64,000 nt of DNA from Apricaphanius iberus (lineage: Eukaryota > Chordata > Actinopteri > Cyprinodontiformes > Aphaniidae): positions 248,001 to 312,000 of the forward strand of contig JAPXFQ010001677.1 of NCBI GenBank assembly GCA_028564705.1. Reading direction: 5' to 3'. Under the pieces are notes generated by a model. That model was given only the letters and a program-made list of their open reading frames with translations. It did no database searches and was not told the origin of the DNA. Both the position numbers and the translations under genes were made by a program. Position 1 is the first letter of the stretch, and each line of letters starts with the position of its first letter. Of this stretch, positions 56,522 through 64,000 are shown piece by piece.

Positions 56522-57734
56522 ACTGCTTTCTGTTGCAAGCCTTCTACCATTCCCCCAGGTTACAAACATCAGGTTTGCCCTGAACAACAGCACAAACTGG
56601 AAACAGATGCATCTTTCACCAGACACCAACTCTTCTAAAATGACCCCTTTAATAAACAACTGGCTCATTTCTATGTAGGATAAAGAATATCTAAAAATGT
56701 TTTCTTTATTTTTTGACATTGAGACAAAAAAACTCCCATCTTAAAATGATTTGGCATTCTTCGTTTAAATCCTTTAAAGCCGTTTTTATATAACAGTCTT
56801 TGTCTGTACAGCATATTTGTCACTGTTAAATAATTATAATAACCTTGGAGATATTTAGAAAACACTCTCTATCAATAGCAGATGTTTTAATTCTAATAAA
56901 CAAGGTTCTTGTGTGTAAAATATAAAACCTGGCCACATGCTCAGGATGTGAAAAAATGTAAACCATGCAAGATCCCAGTGAAGAGAACAGGTTTAGAACA
57001 CATTATTTATTTAGAGATATCTGCTTTTGCAGAAACAGTTAGATTTTTTATGGACACATAATAGAGACTAGAAATGTTTGACTCTCTAAATGGAACACAT
57101 TGTTTCATGTTGTTAAGTCCTTTTTTTGTACAACTGGAAAAAATATACAGAATTTCTTTTACAGGAATAACTTTTTACTTCACAATTTCTAGTTGTTAAA
57201 ACAACAAAGCCTTCCTGGACAAGAGAAAGTTTGGGGGGTACAATGATTTCTCCTTTTCCATTTGTTCAGTCTTGTAGCTTAGTATAGATCACTATTTATA
57301 TTTTAATGTCAGGAGTCGATAAGTAAAAGGTTTTTAAAGAAACAAATTCAGCAGAGAACACAGTGGAAAGTTTCCAGAGACAGATTGTTACAAACTGAAC
57401 GTAGAGATCAGGCATGAATAGGTAACACCATGTCCACCCAGGAGGAACGTGGCTTCAAATTTAACTCAGGCGAAACGTAAAACAAAATGGCTCCATACCC
57501 AGAGATTTTAATGAGCTCCAAACCAAGTTCAGTCTAACTGTATCACAGTTGAATGATCACTTGTATGAAAAACAAGTATTCCTGACAGAGTTTCAACCAG
57601 ACATCAGTTCTGCTCCAATTCTGACCAGCATTGTTACACTGGTGCACAAATGAATGCATCTCAACTCGCTTTGCTCTCAAAACCAGTTTCATCTGCACTG
57701 TTGCAAATAAAGTTGGAATTTTGTTTTCAGAAAT
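56522..57734. other. Anonymous non-coding sequence
   Basis: The 105-codon minus frame over 56402-56719 has no recognised domain. Nothing else seen. Confidence 0.45.
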
Positions 57735-58685
57735 GATCGCCCAACTTTATGGGTAACAGTGTAATAAAAGTGTTTTTTTTTTGTTTGCACCATTCTTTTT
57801 TGTTGGAAGAAATTTTTATTTTTTCATTTAAATATTTCTTTTTAATGGAGTAAAACCATTCTTCCAATGTCTGTAGTTTGTAAGTCATCCACTTCCTCGT
57901 GATCACTTTTTTGCACTCTAACAGCATAATATTCTATAGATACACTTTACAAGATCAATTTATGGAATCTGTCTTTTACAGAGGAAAATAGTTTCAAAAT
58001 TTAAAGGAATGTTCCATGACTCTGCCAACACGATGTATAATTTCCCCCCAGAATTGGGACAGTTTATAGCCGCTCCAAAAGATAATGATGGAGATGTGTC
58101 TTTTTTATCTCACACAATCTCAACCATGAAGTGTCTGCAATTGTGCCTCTTTGAGCTAGTGTTCTAAAAAAATCAAAAAACGAGTTATACTTTTCCATGC
58201 AAATTCCCTCCAACAAAGTAATGATATACTTTATGTTTCCATGAGTTCTCTAATATTTCAGTCCATTCGTTCATAGTCAGTTCAAACTTACCCTCCTTCT
58301 CCCATTATTATTTGATATACTTTGGTGTTTTTATCTGATTATACAGTTTTGAGATTATTTGCTTTATTTGGAAGGGAGTGATAGGACTTGAGAAAAATTT
58401 GTATCGTTCCACGAGAAGTCTATTTAAATTTGATTTATTCTATTTGTCCAGGTAGAATTTGTAAGAATCTAAATCCTTATTTTCAAGATATTGAGCCTTT
58501 CTTTTGTCCTTAAACAATTTCAAGCAATCTTTATGATAAAGGTCATTATATTTCACAAGTCCTTTTTTGGTCCACTTCTTGAAATTGAAATCAGTTTTAT
58601 TTGGGCTGAAGTCTTCATCATATGCAATCCATCTATTCATCGGACATGATTTCTTGTTATCTTTAATCAGCTTTGCCTAATAAAA
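57735..58685 (-). pseudogene. L1-type LINE ORF2 C-terminal fragment
   Basis: On the minus strand the frame 58440-58640 has DFNFKKWTKKGLVKYNDLYH and KDKRKAQYLENKDLDSYKF, the region after the reverse transcriptase in fish L1-type ORF2 proteins (KxWxxKGxxxxxDLY ... FxxLxxKY.L.NxDFxxYLQ). Further downstream on that strand, across several frame shifts, come LRLCEIKKTHLHHYLLERL, a Cys/His-containing part typical of the L1 C-terminus, and the terminal frame 57727-57927 (MLLECKKVITRKWMTYKLQT). Stops and shifts make it dead. It is the only L1-group copy noticed in the window. Confidence 0.65.
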
Positions 58686-59599
58686 CGTTTAAAAAAAAAT
58701 AGTTTTTCTAGTCTTCTGTCACAATATGCCCAATGACTCCAACACCGGATGTGTCCGCAGTGTGTTACAGCTGCAGTGTGGTTTTGTTCTGGCTTCCGTG
58801 GCGGGTCAATCCCCACCGGCTGTTTTTCAGATTCAGATCGGCTGCAGTGTGGTTTGCGGAGCTACCCACCCCCCCACAGACTTTTGACCAAAACTGGAAA
58901 GCCACAGGTGTAAAGCTTTAGTTCTTCTATAGTCCTTCTCCATAAAAGTAAAATTACAACGCATTTTTTAAATACTTGATAAAAATAAGAAAAGGGTAAA
59001 TCTGTAAACACTTTTTGTAAAAATAATAAAAAGTCTGTGTAATTTTTTTAAATTTACAAAACTTATTTTAATAAATATTTGTACAAGGCTCTTTACTTAT
59101 AGCTGATATGACATTGTATAACTAAAGACAAAAAGGAATGTTCTTTTGTCATATCATTCTCATTTTAGCCAGCTATGTGCCACCAACAATATCTAAGAAT
59201 GGCGGTTTTCTCCCTACCAATCTAAAAAGCTGATGCATAATTTCTTACCAGCAGAGATCCAACATCCAAGTGCGCTCCCAGCACAATTTTCATCTAATCC
59301 TTATCCTAAATGACTGGTAGTTAAATCATTCTATTCCACTGAAGGCTGCAGTCATGGTTTGTCTCTTTGGAGAGGGTGACGTTACAAAGTTTAATAAAGA
59401 CTCACATTCCGTCAACACCTTCAGGGCATAATTCAAGACTTATACTTAGATTCAAAAGCATACACAGTATTAATAGGTGACTGATTAACTTGAAGGCTAT
59501 CTCTTTATTGCAAGGTTTTGTAAAAGTGCATTGTCACTGCTCTATGCATATATGCACACGTCTACATATGGACTGTAAAAATAATGTGTGGTGTCAGAT
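58686..59599. other. Anonymous non-coding sequence
   Basis: Nothing recognised. Confidence 0.45.
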
Positions 59600-60835
59600 A
59601 TACTTCTTCACCCATGCAGGGAAAATGACTCACTTCCAAACAATAAATCAAGCAAGCTTTGATGAAATTATTGACAAACTAAGCTCTGCAACCTGCTGCT
59701 TAAATATTTTACAAACAGATTTTCTAAAAAAAGGTCCTCCCAGCCATCAGAGCGGATCTGATCAAAAATAGTTAACGGATCCCTCCTATCAGGTGTTTTC
59801 CCCAAAGCCTTAAAAACAGCAGTTATTAAACCAATACTAAAGAAGTACAGAGACAGCCCTCGTCAAAATGTTCAATGATATCCATACAAATACTGACCAT
59901 GGTAAAACCACAGTGTTGGTACTTTTAGACCTCGGTGCAGCGTTTGACACCATTGACCATGATATATTACTAGAACGTCTAGAGAGCTGGGTCAGACTCT
60001 CTGGTACAGTAATCTACTTGTTCAAATCATACCTTAAGAACAGGAACTTCTTTGTGTCGATTAGCCAGTTCTCATCACAAAACACAGAAATCACATGCGG
60101 GGTCCCCCAGGGCTCCATCCTAGGGCCCCTCCTATTTAGCATCTACATGCTCCCACTAAGCCAGATAACCAACAACAATGTTAACTACCACAACTATGCT
60201 GATGACACTCAGCTTTATATCTCAATCTCACCAGGTGAAGTTGAACCCATCCAAATCTTCAATAAATACATTGAGGAAATTAACAGCTGGATGTCCAATA
60301 ATTTCCTCCAACTGAACAAAACCAAAGCTTAAGTGCTTCTCTTCGGACCCAAAAAAGATTGATTAAATATCAGTACACAGCTTCAGTAGATCCAAGTAGA
60401 AACTACCAACCAGGCCAGAAATCTAGGTGTAATAATGGACTCAGACTTGAGCCTCCAGGGTCATATAAAGGCAATAACAAGGTCAGCTTTCTATCACCTG
60501 AGGAACATTTCTAGGATTAAAGGACTGATGTCACAAGGAGACCTACAAAAACGCATCCATGCATTTATGATTACTGTAACAGTATCTTCATAGGTCTACC
60601 TAAAAAAATCAATCGGACAGCTGCAGCTGATCCAGAACGTTGCTGCTTGAACCAAGAAAGTAGAACACATCACCCCAGTTCTAAAGTCCTTCCACTGGCT
60701 CCCTGTAGCTCAGAGAATAGACTTCAAAGTGCTTTTATTAGTTTATAAATCACTGAATGGGTTAGCACCAGAGTACATTAGAGATCTGCTATACAATTAA
60801 ATTGCCTTGCCTCCAAAGCTAGGATGAAAGCTTTG
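59600..60835 (+). pseudogene. L2/CR1-group LINE reverse transcriptase fragment (second copy)
   Basis: It starts in the region just before the reverse transcriptase (SSATCCLNILQTDFLKKG) and jumps, by an internal deletion near 59850, directly to STETALVKMFNDIHTNTD-like sequence. The NYRPISN ... QSGFRxHH part present in the 9.2-kb copy is missing. The frame 59868-60332 (154 codons) carries VLVLLDLGAAFDTIDHDIL (catalytic Asp at residue 21), CGVPQGSILGPLLFSIYMLP (78-96) and HNYADDTQLYIS (108-119, with YADD intact). After a frame change it continues with GVIMDSDLSLQGHIKAITRS, RTAAAD-type sequence and FHWLPVAQRIDFKVLLLVYK, SLNGLAPEYIRDLLYN near 60700-60800. Dead overall, but better preserved than the first copy. 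Confidence 0.88.
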
Positions 60836-63834
60836 TTGTCTAATCAGAAAACCATCTTATGATTTCCATAAACGATGCACATAAAAATTTCCTCGAAAGA
60901 TTGAACAACTAACCCTTTAGTTACTAGTAATTAAATGATATTGGATGCGTGTTGCATCAAAAATAGAATCTAGTCCTCTGGTCATGGTTGGTCATAGTTT
61001 CACAGTACTTTACCTCTGTAATCAGATTTTTGAGACTCTTAATAAATGAGAGAGATTCCTGTAAACGTTTTAATATGATTTGAATTGATCGTACAGGAGG
61101 ACAGCAACACATCACAGTAAATGTGGAATACTGACCTGTCTTGGTCTTACAACAACAAGCTTATATTATTACTAGCAATCTTGGTCTATCTATTCTACTT
61201 GATAAAGTACAACTCTCAAGATGAAAATCAGAGACTTTGTGGCACCTTTCTCTTAGATTAGAAAGGTGAGAACTTTGTAGATCTTTAAGGATGCCCGGTT
61301 GAAGAACCATCTCCATGGTAACACAGGATAGGGACTATCATTATCAAAACTTTCTGAAAATGTCCTGGGTAAAGACGTCACAAACTGATACTACAACATT
61401 AAGTAAACCAGGTCACAGTTGATTACAAAGTACAGAAAGTACATAACATAAAATTCTTTCCACGGCATTCGGCAGGCATTGCTAATCACTTTGCTTCTGT
61501 GAAGCCCATCTTCCTGTTTGTTCGTTCTGAACCTGAAATGGTGCCAGACTGCAGCCTTCTGCTCCTACTGGTTCTTTTTGATATAGATGCAACAGGACCG
61601 TCAGGAGAGAGAGGTTACTGGAGTAATTTAACAATGTGTCTGAAGAAGCCAGAAGACACTTTAATCTGACAGGAAAAAAAATCTAAACCAAGGTAAAATA
61701 ACAAATTTTTCTTACTTCTGAAACTTTATGCTCACAAACACCACCCACGGTGGATAGTTTGTCTGCCATGCTGGATCCCTGCTGTATCTAATTGATGTAG
61801 CCGTGAAATAACTTGTGTTGCATTCTTTCCTTTTAAACCAAGTTTCCAACAATGTCATACTCCTGGGGCAAGAAAGGGTGAGGGGAATTCAACCCTCTTT
61901 CCTTGTATGACATTTTCCGAAGTTTGCATGTAACCGAATCTCTTGGGAAAGCAAGAGTGTTCACCTCATCTTTTTTAGAGCGTAATGTTGCAGTCAGTCA
62001 CCCATTAACAAGGTATGTATATTTTACTTTGAGAAAACCCGCTGCTCGCTTTCTCCTGATATAGATCACACATCATTAATATTGAATACTGCACTTTTTA
62101 TTTGAAAGGGTGTGGCTTCAAATGATCTTTTTGTACAAGATACGTGTGTTTTAAAATTAGTAATCTATTATCTATGTGATTCTCTGTAAAATCATTACTT
62201 GCTAAAATATGTTCTAACAAAAACTTTAGTGTGGACGTTCTGGCCTCGGGGGACTGCTTCATGCCTTACAGACGGGCATGGACCGGTTCTTAATCACAGG
62301 GACAAGAAGACTGAGGAGGAAAAGCTGGAGAAGATGCTCTATGATTTCTAAATCTAAATACTATATAATGTTTTGGAATTTGAGTGATGCAAACTGCTTT
62401 GTGGAAACTGTTCCTTCGTGTTGATCAAAAACGCTATCAAATCCTTAAACATCTGAAAGATAATAATCTCATCCTTGTTAAGGACATGACTTTTTTCATA
62501 GCATAGAAGATGTTTAAAATATTTAATAAAGAATACAGCTTAGGAAACTGAAAAAGCAAAGCTACTGAACAGAGTACAGTTGGTGCATGCAAATCAACCA
62601 ATCCAGGAGTAGCACTCATTTTTCCTTGCCGCTAATTGGCTGTACCACCAAGAGCTGAGATGAAGAAGACGGTAAATGTTAGTATCTGCAGTAACAAAAT
62701 GTTAATGTTACTCTGTCTACACCATATAGTCTAAATTAGAGAGCAAACAGAGCTACGTAAAAAGAGCGAACATTAGAGCGCCCAATGGCAGATCTTAATA
62801 CCAATTTAGCTTAATGGAATAATCTCCCGATCAAACTCCGCTTCAAGTTTGAGGTGAACAAAATCTATTCAACAAAAACAGTCATCTAGCCAAGTTTTTT
62901 CGCTTCTTCATCCCTTCTCTGTTGCTGTGTGGAACAGCTGTGTCAGTCACCTCTTTTACCCTCCCGTCCCCGACTCCTGAATGTCACTCTCTCACTGATT
63001 CACTCAATCATCGGGGGGGGTGGGGGGGTTGTGCAATGTGGTCTGATGAGGAAAAGCAATTTTTGGATATAAAGTTTTTCATGTTCCCGAATACATTTTT
63101 TTAAAAAGTATTTGTTTAAAATAAGCATTCGTAAAAAACACATTATTTGTACCTTTCAAAATACCGTATTTGGGTTGGGCTCCGCCCCTAACATATATCC
63201 ATATCTGATGAGATGGAGGTACAGAAACTGTTAAGAAGGTCTTCCCCTCTAGTGGGACATAAATCTGGAAGCATTTCAGATTTATCTATCAGGCAATACC
63301 ACCAATACACAGCCACGCTGTTACAACTGCAGAAAGAGTTCAAAATGGCCCATGTGATAGACATTAGACACACCTAAAGTATCAACTTAATCTACAGCTG
63401 TTATTAGACACCATTTGACTTTTGATCAAACAACATTCAAACACTGAGAATGTCTGTGCAACTGCAGTACTGCCTCATTCCTTAGTCTGCACATGAAATG
63501 AAAGATGAAGGAAGAGCAATCCCCTTGGAAACATTTTCTTACAAAAGCTTTTGACCAATTCTGGATTCCCACCTCGGCGTGGCTGCAGTATTGGCTCAGA
63601 ATACATGTGAAAACAGATGGAAGAAAAACAAATGCAGCCAGAAGGAGAACCTCTCTGAATGCAAAATGAAGACTCAAGATTTTTTTTTTTTTTTTTTAAA
63701 AACCTGCTCATATTTCTAAAAGAAAACAATGACTGCACATTGTACAGCGGGGATGAGAAAGTAAGAAAGAAGGGGAAAATGCATCAATCTGTCTACTTTC
63801 AGACAGCCTCTAATGTGAAGAAGAAAGCAGTGCA
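60836..63834. other. Anonymous non-coding sequence, 3 kb
   Basis: G-runs at about 63013-63028 and a T-run at 63680-63697. No gene, paired repeat or RNA recognised. Confidence 0.5.
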
Positions 63835-63885
63835 TGCCAGGGTCATTTGTAAAGCACACTTTGAACAACAAGGCAATTAAAGGTG
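63835..63885 (-). repeat. L2-type LINE 3' tail fragment, reverse orientation
   Basis: GTCATTTGTAAAGCACACTTTGAACAACAAGGCAATTAAAGGTGC is the reverse complement of the L2-type tail, much eroded. Confidence 0.45.
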
Positions 63886-64000
63886 CTTTGGATGATTTGG
63901 GCATAAAATAAAAACAGTAAAAGCATATAACAATATTTGAAACATTACATATGACACATTTAAAACATACGATATCCCAACTATTATTATTCACTTACTC
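63886..64000. other. Window end, anonymous
   Basis: AT-rich; nothing recognised. Confidence 0.4.

Noticed and set aside
1..64000. A new multi-gene biological system
   Set aside because: Apart from one transposase there is no intact gene; nothing forms a gene cluster, and the interesting structure is repeat nesting.

Overview
The window reads as nuclear DNA from a ray-finned (teleost) fish. It is AT-rich, has short scattered open frames with no operon structure, and is packed with repeats typical of teleosts: Tc1/mariner transposons of several lineages, PIF/Harbinger and hAT remnants, TTAA-flanked elements, L2/CR1-group and L1-group LINE fragments, an RTE (Rex3-like) 3' end, and tRNA-headed SINE-like repeats. 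I cannot name the species. I see no convincing host exon, rRNA, functional tRNA gene or CRISPR array, so the stretch is most likely intergenic or deep intronic.

Layout. 0-9 kb: mostly anonymous sequence with a few decayed repeat fragments. 9.2-10.8 kb: a broken L2-group LINE (linker and reverse transcriptase). 11-16.7 kb: decayed Tc1 ends, hAT fragments and two abutting TTAA-type elements. 18.1-19.9 kb: a minus-strand LINE 3' half interrupted by an RTE 3' end (12-bp target duplication) and by a 357-bp hAT MITE. 22-27 kb: SINE-like and hAT pieces plus two copies, in opposite orientation, of a 0.72-kb TA-flanked inverted-repeat element; a third partial copy lies at 32.6-32.9 kb. 27.3-29.5 kb: a Tc1/mariner transposon with matching ends and an intact 347-residue transposase whose catalytic spacing fits the DD38E (Intruder) group; a poly(T)-headed 488-bp insertion with a 15-bp target duplication lies in its leader. 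31-38 kb: hAT pieces and two inverted copies of a composite repeat, one with a clear pol III A/B box head. 40.0-40.7 kb: a Harbinger remnant split by a 111-bp TA-flanked MITE. 41.8-51.4 kb: three Tc1 relics, a hAT-in-hAT nest and a LINE endonuclease fragment. 53-61 kb: a second Harbinger remnant, an L1-type ORF2 fragment and a second L2-group reverse transcriptase fragment. The remainder is anonymous.

The only plausibly functional protein gene is the Intruder-type transposase at 28257-29300. Everything else recognisable is dead or non-autonomous. The value of the window lies in its nested insertions, which give relative ages, and in one apparently uncharacterised TA-flanked repeat family. I found no new multi-gene system.
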